Assembly: GCF_002343915.1 (NCBI RefSeq)
Contig: NZ_NETK01000001.1
Coordinates: 6,586,001 to 6,650,000, forward strand
From: Nannocystis exedens
GTDB lineage: Bacteria > Myxococcota_A > Polyangia > Nannocystales > Nannocystaceae
DNA: 64,000 nucleotides
Direction: 5' to 3'
Below are positions 1 to 7,449 of the stretch, piece after piece. Below the pieces are notes generated by a model that worked only from the letters and a program-made list of their open reading frames with translations, was not told the origin of the DNA and ran no database searches. The position numbers and the translations under genes are program-made. Position 1 is the first letter of the stretch, and each line of letters starts with the position of its first letter.

Positions 1-949
1 AGGTGTCGCCGTTGCCGCGGCTGATCATCGTCGCGCCCCAGCCGACCGCCAGGTACATGCGGTAGAACTCGTCGTGCTCGTAGTCGCCGCTCCACAGGTT
101 CACGAGCTGGTTGTTGTCGTCGGCGTTGCGGGTGATCTCCGGCCAGTACTTCGGCGAGCCGACGTTGCCGCAGATGACCCACTTGTTGGTGTGATACTCG
201 TCGAAGTCGTTGGCGTTGCCCCACGAGTCGAAGTCCTCGGCGCTGCCGGCGTTGGGACAGACGAAGAAGTTGGCGCCGGCGCCGTGGCGGCGGACGTAGT
301 TCTCCATCATGTCGTTCTTGTCGCCGATCGGCCCGCCCATGATGAGGACGATGATCTTGCCCTGCAGCGCGCTGAGCGACGGCCAGCCGTACTGGGCCAC
401 GCCCTGGCGGATGCTGTCGTAGCCGGTGAACATGCGGAGGTCGTCGGGTCGGTACAGCTTGCTGCCGAGCACCTCGCCGACCTGCGCGTGCAGCTCGTCG
501 TACTGCCCGTCGCCCCAGCCGTAGGGGTTGATCGTCTTGAGATCGATCTGCACCGTGATCGGCAGGTGGCCCGGGTTGTAGTCGCTCCAGTTGCGGATGT
601 CGTGCAAGCAATCGCGCAAGTAGCCGCCTTGACCCCAGCGACAGTTGTTCCCGGTGTCGCTGGCCCAGAAGTCGTGCTTCACCGCGAATTGTCGGACGTC
701 CTCGAACAACTTGAACTCGTGGACGTCGAGCTCGATCGCGTAAAAGCCGTCCCACAGCGCATAATCGAGGCTGGGGAACTGGGCCGTCCGCTCGTAGGTG
801 TTGTGCGGACGGGCGAAGTACACGTCGTTGTAGGGGTCGCTCCACCAGTAGATCCACGCGCTGGGCGCGTCCGCGCGGGCGCTGCCGGGGCCGACGGTGA
901 GGGCGAGGAAGGCGCTGATCAAGGTGAGCGGGACGAGCTTCGTACGCAT
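1..949 (-). CDS. Secreted PI-PLC-like phosphodiesterase (3' end outside window)
   Basis: The first 316 codons are present and the gene runs off the left edge. The N-terminus is a signal peptide (about residues 1-26, ending near SARADA), so the enzyme is exported. The mature part matches the TIM-barrel PI-phospholipase C / Ca-dependent phosphodiesterase fold: RPHNTYE carries the first catalytic-type His near residue 49, followed by AIELDVH (acidic metal ligands), VKHDFW (second His), a WSDYNPGH segment and VQIDLK. These are the landmarks of the PI-PLC-C1 group known in secreted bacterial and fungal proteins. Substrate is probably a phosphodiester lipid head group or a related diester; this is inference. 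The start ATG follows AAAGG at a workable distance on the minus strand. No operon partner is visible. Confidence 0.7.
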   Translation of the reverse strand, partial: MRTKLVPLTLISAFLALTVGPGSARADAPSAWIYWWSDPYNDVYFARPHNTYERTAQFPSLDYALWDGFYAIELDVHEFKLFEDVRQFAVKHDFWASDTGNNCRWGQGGYLRDCLHDIRNWSDYNPGHLPITVQIDLKTINPYGWGDGQYDELHAQVGEVLGSKLYRPDDLRMFTGYDSIRQGVAQYGWPSLSALQGKIIVLIMGGPIGDKNDMMENYVRRHGAGANFFVCPNAGSAEDFDSWGNANDFDEYHTNKWVICGNVGSPKYWPEITRNADDNNQLVNLWSGDYEHDEFYRMYLAVGWGATMISRGNGDT

Positions 950-1387
950 GGAATACCTTTAGTGGTCGGAGGGTCAATGGCGAGAGGAGCGGCCGTACGG
1001 GCGCAGCCGATGGCTGCATGCGCGGTCTCGGCCGCCCCGAGCGACGACGGCGGGGGCAGCGATGCGACCGAGGCACCTCGCCCGGAGGTGAGCGTCCGTT
1101 CGGACCGCCGCGGATCATGCCGGGTTTCTCGAATGTCGTGAACGGCGGCGAGGCGCGAGTGAGCCTCGCAACGCGCGCGGCGGCGTGATTTCGAAAGCAA
1201 GTGGCGCCGACGAACAACCTCTCTTCGTTGCGTTCGTCGCCCACGAGGTCACTGTTATCGGACGGTCTTCCACCCCTGCGCCCGGGCGGGTGATCGTGCT
1301 TCTTTTGCTTGGGGCGCCCAGACGAGAGCCGGCCGAGGCCATGTCCGCGCAATCGGGCGTGGTCGGCCCGGAGTGAGGTCATTAACC
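950..1387. other. Intergenic region upstream of the graspetide locus
   Basis: A 438-bp stretch between two divergent transcription units. I see no convincing gene on either strand. It must contain the promoter of the secreted phosphodiesterase (minus) and of the precursor peptides (plus), but I cannot assign -35/-10 boxes with confidence. A GAGTGAGG Shine-Dalgarno sequence at 1371-1378 serves the first precursor gene. Confidence 0.5.
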
Positions 1388-1534
1388 ATGAACAAGACGA
1401 TCAAGATCGAGGATCTCCGCGACAACGATGACAAGCGCGAGCTGAGCGACGAGGCGCTCGAGCTCGTCGTGGGCGGCCAGGCGCCCGCGACCAAGACCAA
1501 TGAGGGCAACGGCGACACCGACGATTACGCGTGA
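1388..1534 (+). CDS. Graspetide-type RiPP precursor peptide 1
   Basis: A 48-residue peptide preceded by GAGTGAGG with 9 nt to the ATG. The leader contains KTIKIEDL and ends in SDEALELVVGG, a classic double-glycine processing signal. The 18-residue core after GG has Thr side chains (ester donors) followed by Glu and several Asp (acceptors), the composition expected of a substrate of an ATP-grasp ligase making omega-ester or omega-amide links. The neighbour 64 bp downstream has a matching leader, and the ATP-grasp gene lies 405 bp downstream. Which residues are linked is not visible from sequence. Function rests on leader motif, core composition and neighbours, not on homology to a known peptide. 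Confidence 0.75.
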   Translation: MNKTIKIEDLRDNDDKRELSDEALELVVGGQAPATKTNEGNGDTDDYA

Positions 1535-1598
1535 GCGCGCCCGCCGGAGCCGCCCGCGCACGCGGGCCGTGAATCAACCCCTGAACGAGGTAACACCG

Positions 1599-1754
1599 AT
1601 GAGCAAGACGATCGAGATCAAGGACATCGCCGAGACCGAGGACGCGCGCGAGCTGGCCGACAGCGAGCTCGAGCTCGTCACGGGCGGCATCTACAACACC
1701 GCGCCCAACACCTCGCGCGACAGCTCCGCGAGCGGCGAGACGGACGACCACTGA
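1599..1754 (+). CDS. Graspetide-type RiPP precursor peptide 2
   Basis: A 51-residue peptide starting at ATG 1599, eight bases after GAGG. Its leader mirrors precursor 1 (KTIEIKDI, then REL-ADSELELVTGG), so the two genes are paralogues with a conserved leader. The 21-residue core is rich in Ser and Thr and ends with Glu-Thr-Asp-Asp-His, again placing hydroxyl donors before acidic acceptors. The cores of the two precursors differ strongly while the leaders are alike, which is typical of one enzyme acting on several substrates. The double Gly implies cleavage by a C39-type peptidase or similar, but no such transporter is in this window. Confidence 0.75.
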   Translation: MSKTIEIKDIAETEDARELADSELELVTGGIYNTAPNTSRDSSASGETDDH

Positions 1755-1878
1755 CGCGCAGCGGCCTGCCCGCGCACGGCAGGATGACCGCTGAATCCCC
1801 CCCAGCACCTGCGCCGTCGATGACGACGTGAAGCGGTCCATGCGTCCCGGGGAGCGCCACGCGTGAACGCCCGGGCGA

Positions 1879-1917
1879 GGAGAGGGGGAGCGGCGCTCGC
1901 GGCTGCTCCTCCTCTCC
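1879..1917 (+). terminator. Strong hairpin between precursors and ATP-grasp gene
   Basis: A 13-bp stem (1879-1891 with 1905-1917, one G.U pair in RNA) closes a 13-nt loop and is followed by a weakly T-rich stretch. It sits between the two precursor genes and the ligase gene. The position suggests a partial terminator or attenuator that keeps precursor mRNA in excess over enzyme mRNA; that role is inference. Confidence 0.55.
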
Positions 1918-1939
1918 GTTTCCTCCGAGGTCTTTCGTC

Positions 1940-2917
1940 ATGATCATCATCCTCACCGGGCCGAACGATCCCCACGCCGACGCCGTCATCGAGCGGCTCG
2001 CGCGGAGGGGCGCCGAGTACCTCCGCTTCGACGAAGCCGATTATCCGGCCCGGGCGAGCCTGTCGTTCGGCTGCTCGCCGGACGGCCGCAGCTCGACCGT
2101 TCTCCGCACGCAGGATCGCACCGTCGATCTCGAGCGCGTCTCGACGATCTGGCGGCGCCGGCCGGCGCCTCCGGAGGCGCCTCCCGCGGTCGAGGACCCC
2201 GCGTGGCGGAAGTACGTGGAGCTCGAGTGCGAGGCCATGCTGGGCGCCGTGTGGCACTCGCTGCCGTGCCGGTGGCTGCCCGCGCCGACCTCGGTGCTCC
2301 GCCGCGCCGATCTCAAGCCGCTGCAGCTCAAGCTCGCGGGCGAGCTCGGGCTCGAGCTGCCGCCGACGCTGATCACCAGCGATCCGCAGGCGTTCCTCGA
2401 CTTCTACCGCGAGCACGACGGAGATCTGGTGAGCAAGCTGCTCGGCACGGCGATGACGAAGGCGCTGAAGGACCAGCAGCTCGCCCGCTTCACGCAGCGG
2501 GTCACGCGGCGGGACGTCGGGTACGCGGACACGATCCGTTACGCGCCGATGATCTTCCAGGCCTACGTGCCGAAGCGCGTGGAGCTGCGCATCACCGTGG
2601 TCGGAGAGCAGGTATTCGCCGCCGAGATCCACTCGCAGAAGGCGAACCGCACGCGGGTGGATTGGCGGCGTTATGACATGACCCACACCCCGCATTACCC
2701 GCACACGCTGCCGGACGACGTCCGGCGCGGCTGCCTCGAGCTCGTGCGGCGACTCGGCCTCCGTTACGGCGCCATCGACATGGTGCTCACGCCCGACGGG
2801 AGGTACGTGTTCCTCGAGATCAACCCCAACGGCCAGTACCTGTGGATCGAGATGATCACCGGGCTGCCGATCAGCGACGCGATTTGCGACCTGCTCATGG
2901 AGCGCGAGGCGGCCTGA
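1940..2917 (+). CDS. ATP-grasp ribosomal peptide ligase (graspetide maturase)
   Basis: A 325-residue protein of the ATP-grasp fold, the right length for MvdC/MvdD-type and related peptide maturases. The N-terminal pre-ATP-grasp region contains the family hallmark IWRRRP (about residues 70-75). Further on are VSKLL (ATP-binding Lys), IFQAYVPKRVELRI, the AIDMVL strand and the metal-binding end FLEINPNGQY with Glu and Asn ligands. Members phosphorylate an acidic side chain of a precursor and join it to Ser, Thr or Lys to form a macrocycle. It lies downstream of two double-glycine precursors and 17 bp upstream of a PpiC-related maturation protein, so its substrates are probably those precursors. 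It resembles the actinobacterial SAV_5884-type ligases paired with such proteins, as far as I recall. Confidence 0.85.
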   Translation: MIIILTGPNDPHADAVIERLARRGAEYLRFDEADYPARASLSFGCSPDGRSSTVLRTQDRTVDLERVSTIWRRRPAPPEAPPAVEDPAWRKYVELECEAMLGAVWHSLPCRWLPAPTSVLRRADLKPLQLKLAGELGLELPPTLITSDPQAFLDFYREHDGDLVSKLLGTAMTKALKDQQLARFTQRVTRRDVGYADTIRYAPMIFQAYVPKRVELRITVVGEQVFAAEIHSQKANRTRVDWRRYDMTHTPHYPHTLPDDVRRGCLELVRRLGLRYGAIDMVLTPDGRYVFLEINPNGQYLWIEMITGLPISDAICDLLMEREAA

Positions 2918-2934
2918 GCGCGCAGGAGGACGAC

Positions 2935-3996
2935 GTGGACAGCGAGATCAGCAAGACGACGATCGAGATCCTGGACGAGATGATCCGCCTCGCCGGCGAG
3001 CGGCTCTCGCCGCAAGCGGGCGAGCGGCGGCTGCGGCAGGTCGCGCGCGAGCACCGGGACGTCCAGCTGGACGTGCTCTGGGAGCAGGAGGCGATGAACG
3101 GCGCGGTCCACTACGACGCGCTCCTCCGCGTGCCCGGTCAGGGCACCGTGTCCGTGGGCTACTGCCCCGACCGCGGCGTCCCGTTCGCGCTGCGGGGGGC
3201 GTTCCGCTGGAGCGAGAGCGAGATGCTCCGCGTCAACGAGAAGCGCATGACGATCCCCGACGTGGTCGCGCTCCTCGACTTCCTGTGGGACACGCCGTAC
3301 CTCACCGACCGGCTGGTCGAGACGGCGCTGGTCGCCGAGGCGCTGGAGCGCGATCCGGCGGCGTTCGAGCCGACGCGCGAGGAGCTGCAGGCGGCGGTGG
3401 ACGGCTTCCGCAAGCGGCGCGGGCTGTTCACGGCCGAGGCGACGATGCGGTGGTTGGAGCAGCACGGGACCACGGTGCAGAGCCTGGAGCAGCTCGTCGA
3501 CGGCTTCGCGCGCGCGACCAAGCTGCGGGACAGCGTGACCGCGGGGCGAGAGGAGGCGTACTTCGCCGAGCACCGGGCCGAGTTCGACGAGGCCGTGATC
3601 GCCCGGATCGTCGTGCCCAGCCGCGAGCGCGCGCTGTCCCTGTGCGCGAGCCTCCGCGCGGGCGAGGTCGATCTGCTCGAGGCGGCCACGAAGGCGCTGC
3701 GGGCCCCGCAGCGGACCGATCTGCCCTGGCAGCAGCCGCCCCCGCTGCTCGCCCGCGTCCGGCGCGGCGCGCTGCCGGAGGAGCGTGCCGCGGCGATCTT
3801 CGGCGCCGCGCCCGGCACCGTGCTCGATCCGTGGGATACGCCGGCGGGCCACGAGGTCCTCGTCGTACGGGCGATCGAGCCCGCGACCTTCGACGCCGCG
3901 ACGCGCCGGGCGGTCCGCGATCGCCTGTTCGAGGCGTGGCTCGCGGAGCGGCGCGGCGCCTCGAAGATCGCGTGGATCTGGGGTCAGCAGCCCTGA
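2935..3996 (+). CDS. PpiC-related putative peptide-maturation protein
   Basis: A 353-residue protein. The GTG start is chosen because AGGAGG (2924-2929) lies 5 nt upstream and 17 bp separate it from the ligase stop, so the two are co-transcribed. The N-terminal half has no domain I can name. The C-terminal half (about residues 190-350) looks like a SurA/parvulin PpiC module: a helical arm with YFAEHRAEFDE, then a rotamase-like segment with PGTVLDPWDTPAGHEVLVVRAIEP. Proteins of this kind are known next to ATP-grasp RiPP ligases (the PpiC_rel_mature family, TIGR04500, from memory). It has no signal peptide, so it probably acts in the cytoplasm as a chaperone or binding partner of the precursor. 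Confidence 0.7.
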   Translation: MDSEISKTTIEILDEMIRLAGERLSPQAGERRLRQVAREHRDVQLDVLWEQEAMNGAVHYDALLRVPGQGTVSVGYCPDRGVPFALRGAFRWSESEMLRVNEKRMTIPDVVALLDFLWDTPYLTDRLVETALVAEALERDPAAFEPTREELQAAVDGFRKRRGLFTAEATMRWLEQHGTTVQSLEQLVDGFARATKLRDSVTAGREEAYFAEHRAEFDEAVIARIVVPSRERALSLCASLRAGEVDLLEAATKALRAPQRTDLPWQQPPPLLARVRRGALPEERAAAIFGAAPGTVLDPWDTPAGHEVLVVRAIEPATFDAATRRAVRDRLFEAWLAERRGASKIAWIWGQQP

Positions 3997-4011
3997 GACA
4001 ACAACGCGACG

Positions 4012-4136
4012 ATGGTGGTGCGGATGCGCGACGCCCAGCGCACCGTGCCGGTGGTGCGCAAGGAGAAGGCCGTGAAGACGCTCGACCGGGCGGTGTTCGA
4101 CCGGGTCGGCGCCCTCGCGGCGCCGCGGCGCACCGC
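4012..4136 (+). pseudogene. Short coding-like fragment after the graspetide operon
   Basis: Starting 15 bp after the previous stop, an ATG opens about 40 codons with strong G/C third-position bias (MVVRMRDAQRTVPVV and so on). It then runs straight into a 14-bp repeat array at 4137 and loses coding character, continuing only as an overlap with the dioxygenase gene on the other strand. I read it as a gene remnant cut off by the array. I do not recognise the peptide. Confidence 0.25.
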
Positions 4137-4233
4137 GACATGTCCTCCGGGACATGTCACTGGTGCGAGCCGCCGCGGTGGGCGAGCGCCTCACGCCGGG
4201 CAGGTTCTTTCGACATGTCCCGTGAGTCATGCG
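4137..4233. repeat. 14-bp-period CATG repeats (two pairs)
   Basis: Two perfect GACATGTC palindromes start at 4137 and 4151 (14 bp apart). A second pair has CATG cores at 4214 and 4228 (again 14 bp). This is one of about twenty such arrays in the window; see the dedicated finding. Confidence 0.7.
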
Positions 4234-4241
4234 ATGATGCC

Positions 4242-4838
4242 TCACACCGCACGCACGTGGCGGAAGGTGACGTTGAAGCGGGGCTCGGTCACGCCGCGCC
4301 GGCGCGGCAGCGCGTGCTTGTAAAATTGCTGACAGGTGCCGCGCATGATGAGCAAGCTGCCCGAAGCGAGCAGGACCTCGTGGTCGGCGCCGGTGGCCTT
4401 GTGCCGCAGCTGGAACGGTCGCGCGGCGCCGAGGCTGAGGCTGGCGATGGCAGAGCCGGGGACGAGGTCGCTGACCTTGTCGGCGTGCCAGCCGATGTAG
4501 TCGTCGCCGGTGCGGTAGAGGTTGACGAGGGCATAATTTAGAGAATGGCCGCAGACGGCGGCGATCCGGTCGCGGGCGGCCCGGAGCCGCGGGGGCCACG
4601 GGTGCGTGGTGCGGTCGACCCCGGCGTAGCGGTAGTGCAGGCCGTCGTCGCCGAAGGCGCACACCAGCCGCGGCGAGTCGATCGTCTTGCCGTACATGAC
4701 CACGCGGTCGCGGTCGAAGCGATCCCGGACCTGCGCGAGCTCGGCGAGCAGCGCCGTCCGCTCGCCCGCGTCGAGGAACTCGGGGTCGTAGTCGACGATC
4801 GCGCCGTCGGCGTCGTCGATGATGGATACCTGGCTCAT
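4242..4838 (-). CDS. alkB: AlkB-like 2-oxoglutarate/Fe(II) dioxygenase
   Basis: A 198-residue protein of the AlkB/ALKBH family, which oxidatively demethylates alkylated bases such as 1-methyladenine and 3-methylcytosine using Fe(II) and 2-oxoglutarate. Visible motifs: PRLVCAFGD, NLYRTGDDYIGWHADK with the HxD iron ligands, SLSLGAARPFQLRHK, a distal His in QFYKHALP, and the C-terminal RFNVTFR with the 2-oxoglutarate-binding Arg. Length and layout resemble the short ALKBH2/3-like bacterial forms. The ATG at 4838 lies inside a 14-bp repeat array (4827-4862), which leaves no room for a normal Shine-Dalgarno; an upstream in-frame extension exists but reads through the array and looks non-coding. 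Confidence 0.85.
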   Translation of the reverse strand: MSQVSIIDDADGAIVDYDPEFLDAGERTALLAELAQVRDRFDRDRVVMYGKTIDSPRLVCAFGDDGLHYRYAGVDRTTHPWPPRLRAARDRIAAVCGHSLNYALVNLYRTGDDYIGWHADKVSDLVPGSAIASLSLGAARPFQLRHKATGADHEVLLASGSLLIMRGTCQQFYKHALPRRRGVTEPRFNVTFRHVRAV

Positions 4839-4862
4839 GTCACATGTCCTGGAGAACAGGGT
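4827..4862. repeat. 14-bp-period array overlapping a start codon
   Basis: Cores CCTG, CATG and CAGG begin at 4829, 4843 and 4857, each 14 bp apart. The dioxygenase start codon lies within it. Confidence 0.5.
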
Positions 4863-4983
4863 GGAGAGGCGCGCCGGACGGCGAGGCCGACATCGTACAC
4901 CGAGGGGCGAGACGTGAGACGTGAACCAAAGATCGCGCATGCCCGCGCCGCTGCCGGCAGGCGCCGTTTCTCGGGCCGATCTT

Positions 4984-5757
4984 TCAACCGAGCTCGACGT
5001 CGCGGCAATCCGGGGTGCGGGTGCGCTGGCGGCCGGCGGCGTCGGCGAGGCGACCGAAGCGGGCCGCGTTGGCGACCGCGCACGCCCGCGGGTCATTGTT
5101 GAAATAGACGAAGACGTCGCGGCGATCGGCGTAGAGCCGGGAGATCCGCGCGAGCCAGGAGGCCAGCGCGGTGACGCCGTAGCACGGGCGCGGGGCGGCG
5201 GTGCCGCGGTGCAGGCGGACGTAGCCCCAGTCGGCGGTCCGCTCGAGCGGGCCCTGTGGGCGGCCGTCGACATCGGTGAGGCACAGCGCGACCTCGCGGC
5301 GGCGCAGCGCGGCGAAGGTGTCGGCGGTGAACCACGACGGGTGCCGGAACTCGATCGCCAGGCGCTGAGCCTGGGGCCACACGTTCAAAAAATGTTCGAG
5401 GCGCTCGGGGTCGCGGGCCATCCGCGCCGGCAGCTGGACCAGCACCGGGCCCAGCTTGTCGCCGAGCCGGCGTGCGCGCGCGAGCAGGCGAGCGATCGGC
5501 TCCTCCGGATCTTTGAGCCGCTTCATGTGCGACAGGAAGCGGCTGGCCTTGGTCGCGATCACGAAGTCGGCGGGGGTCTCGCTGCGCCAGGCGGCGAAGG
5601 TGTCGCCGTCGGGCAGGCGGTAGAAGCTGTTGTTGAGCTCGACGGTGCGGAAGGCGGCCGCGTAGTGCGACAGCCAGCGGTGCTGCGGCAACGCATCGGG
5701 GTAGAAGCGGCCGCGCCAGTCGCGGTATTGCCAGCCGGAGGTGCCGATCCACAACAC
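4984..5757 (-). CDS. DUF72 (YecE-like) family protein
   Basis: A 257-residue TIM-barrel-like protein of the DUF72/YecE family. The opening MLWIGTSGWQYRDW, then ELNNSFYRLP, FVIATKASRFLSHMKRL, GPVLVQLP, AIEFRHPSWF and the late FVYFNND are all signature blocks of the family. Biochemical function is unknown; structural relatives are sugar isomerases and endonuclease IV, and a role in nucleic-acid or metabolite processing is only speculation. Cytoplasmic, with no signal peptide. It is transcribed in the same direction as the AlkB-like gene 145 bp downstream, but the array between them makes a shared operon uncertain. Confidence 0.85.
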   Translation of the reverse strand: MLWIGTSGWQYRDWRGRFYPDALPQHRWLSHYAAAFRTVELNNSFYRLPDGDTFAAWRSETPADFVIATKASRFLSHMKRLKDPEEPIARLLARARRLGDKLGPVLVQLPARMARDPERLEHFLNVWPQAQRLAIEFRHPSWFTADTFAALRRREVALCLTDVDGRPQGPLERTADWGYVRLHRGTAAPRPCYGVTALASWLARISRLYADRRDVFVYFNNDPRACAVANAARFGRLADAAGRQRTRTPDCRDVELG

Positions 5758-5870
5758 GCGTCCGGGCCTTTATCACGGCCTCGCCGGCGGGCAACCCTGA
5801 ATGGATTGCGCGTAGCGCGGCGGTCGGCCTCGGTTGTCGCAGGGGGGCGGTTTGCGATGCACCCATCGTG

Positions 5871-6064
5871 ATGTCGCGTGGTCTCTCGCGCTCGTTCGCC
5901 GTGCTCGCGCTGGTCTCGCGCGAGCGCGAGCCGGCGGTGCGATCGTCGAGTACCGCGGCGAGACCGACCTGTGTACGGCGGTCGGGCGGGCGCTGACGAT
6001 GGTGACCCGGGAGCACGCGTTCGCCGAATTCGCGGCCTCGTTCGCGCCGCAGTACCAGCCGTGA
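5871..6064 (+). pseudogene. Small frameshifted gene of unknown function
   Basis: An ATG at 5871 opens a coding-like frame (MSRGLSRSFAVLALVSRERE) that becomes non-coding near 5935. From there another frame is clearly coding-like, ending EFAASFAPQYQP at 6064. The total of 194 nt is one base short of a multiple of three, so a single-base deletion (real or an assembly error) would explain it. The repaired product would be about 64 residues. I do not recognise it. Confidence 0.35.
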
Positions 6065-6138
6065 GCGGGCGCGCGAACGAGCGAGAGGGGCGAGATTCGG
6101 TCGGCGCGGGGGCGCCGCTTCGTGCGAAGCTCGGCGGC

Positions 6139-7374
6139 ATGTCGCTTACGAAATTGTTCATCCGCGGAAGTTGCCTCGGGCTGGTCGCGCTCGCGGGGGT
6201 GCTGACCCCGACGACCGCCGAGGCGTGTGACATCAGCGCCGACGAGTGCCTGGCCGACCTCGAGCTGGTGACCGTCGAGGCCATGCCGATCGACGGCGCC
6301 CTGGTGTGGCGGCCGGTGTACGCCGACGCGCCGTCGACTTCCTTTTCGGCGCTGTCAATCGAGGCGGCGACGACGGTGGTGGTGACGCCGATGGGGGGCG
6401 GGCCCGAGGTGCCGGGGACAGTGGTGGCCGTCGAGTCGCTGCGGGCGATCGTGTGGCGACCGGCGGCGCCGCTGCCGGCCGACGCGCTGTTCGAGGTCAC
6501 GGTGACGATCGACAACGGGGCGCTGTCGTGCACCTCGGACGTGCCGAAGCCGCTCGAGCAGAAATTCACGGTGGGGAGCAGCGCCGAGACGACCGCGCCG
6601 CTGGCGGTGCCGGAGCTGACGGGCGAGGCGGTCGTGACCGTGAACCCGCAGATCGACTTCGACACGCTGGTGTGCTGCGACGGCGCGTTCCCGACCGAGA
6701 CGTTCATCGACAACTGCGGGATCGGCATCGAGTGGGCGCAGGGGACCTGCGCCTGGCGCGAAGGGGTCGGACGGCTCGACGCCACGCTGTCGCTCGACCC
6801 GGTCGCGGTGGGGATGGCCTCCGGCCAGGTCGGCTACGTGTACGAGTCGAGCGGCGGCGTGTTCGCGTTCCCGCCCGGCGAGGCGCACGTGGCGGTGCAG
6901 ACCTTCGCGACGATGTGCGGCCAGGTGAAGGCGATCCAGCTGGCCACCGGCGAGGAGCTGCTCGGGCCGGAGGTGTGCGTCGGCGAGGAGCTGGCGGACA
7001 TGCTGGGCGAGCAGGCCGTCGACCCGGCGCCGGCGCTGGCCGGCTGCGCGGAGCAGCCGTACACCTGCCTCGTCACCAGCGACCTGGTGCCGCGGGCGTG
7101 GGACCCTGCCGCCTGCACGCCGTGGCCCGAGGGCACGGCGCCGACCACGGGCGCCGAGACCGGTGAGAGCAGCGACTCCGAGTCGTCCGGCGAGCCGGCG
7201 ACCACCGACGCGAGCGAGACCGCCGGCGACTCCGAGGGCGCCAGCGACTCGGCGACCGCCGGGATGGACATCCTCAAGGACGGCTGCGCCTGCGCGGCGG
7301 ACTCGCGCGCGGGCGGCTGGGGCGTGCTGGCGCTGCTGCTGCCGTGGCTGGGCCGGCGGCGCCGTCGCGGGTGA
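6139..7374 (+). CDS. Secreted protein with MYXO-CTERM-like sorting tail
   Basis: A 411-residue exported protein. The ATG at 6139 begins a standard signal peptide (hydrophobic LGLVALAGVL, cleavage near AEA-CD). The body has beta-sandwich character: an Ig-like strand pattern around residues 50-160, then a Cys-containing second domain of unknown type (CCDGAF, DNCGIGIEW). A Ser/Thr/Glu-rich linker (about 335-380) leads to the C-terminus GCACAADSRAGG, a hydrophobic stretch and RRRRRG. This Cys-rich, transmembrane and poly-Arg tail is the myxobacterial C-terminal sorting signal (MYXO-CTERM), which sends proteins to the cell surface. Exact role unknown. It converges on the fibro-slime lipoprotein gene. 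Confidence 0.75.
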   Translation: MSLTKLFIRGSCLGLVALAGVLTPTTAEACDISADECLADLELVTVEAMPIDGALVWRPVYADAPSTSFSALSIEAATTVVVTPMGGGPEVPGTVVAVESLRAIVWRPAAPLPADALFEVTVTIDNGALSCTSDVPKPLEQKFTVGSSAETTAPLAVPELTGEAVVTVNPQIDFDTLVCCDGAFPTETFIDNCGIGIEWAQGTCAWREGVGRLDATLSLDPVAVGMASGQVGYVYESSGGVFAFPPGEAHVAVQTFATMCGQVKAIQLATGEELLGPEVCVGEELADMLGEQAVDPAPALAGCAEQPYTCLVTSDLVPRAWDPAACTPWPEGTAPTTGAETGESSDSESSGEPATTDASETAGDSEGASDSATAGMDILKDGCACAADSRAGGWGVLALLLPWLGRRRRRG

Positions 7375-7390
7375 CGCGAGCTGGGCGCGC

Positions 7391-7426
7391 TCGAACGGAC
7401 ATGTTTTCAGAGACATGTCCGTTCGA
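7391..7426. terminator. Perfect 14-bp hairpin between convergent genes
   Basis: Two identical-complement arms (7391-7404 and 7413-7426) enclose an 8-nt loop with TTTC. It lies between two converging genes and can act as a bidirectional terminator. It is built on two CATG units (cores 7400 and 7414) of the 14-bp repeat family, so here the repeat has become, or arose from, a hairpin. Confidence 0.7.
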
Positions 7427-7449
7427 GCACCTCCAGGGTCGCCAGGCCG

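Noticed and set aside
74..1141. Long open frame on the plus strand opposite the phosphodiesterase gene
   Set aside because: It is the antisense of a gene with a clear signal peptide and catalytic motifs, has Val/Ala/Arg-only composition and no domain; typical antisense shadow in GC-rich DNA.
2764..4662. 632-codon open frame on the minus strand opposite the graspetide operon
   Set aside because: Arg/Ala/Pro-rich shadow of the ATP-grasp and PpiC-related genes with no recognisable motif.
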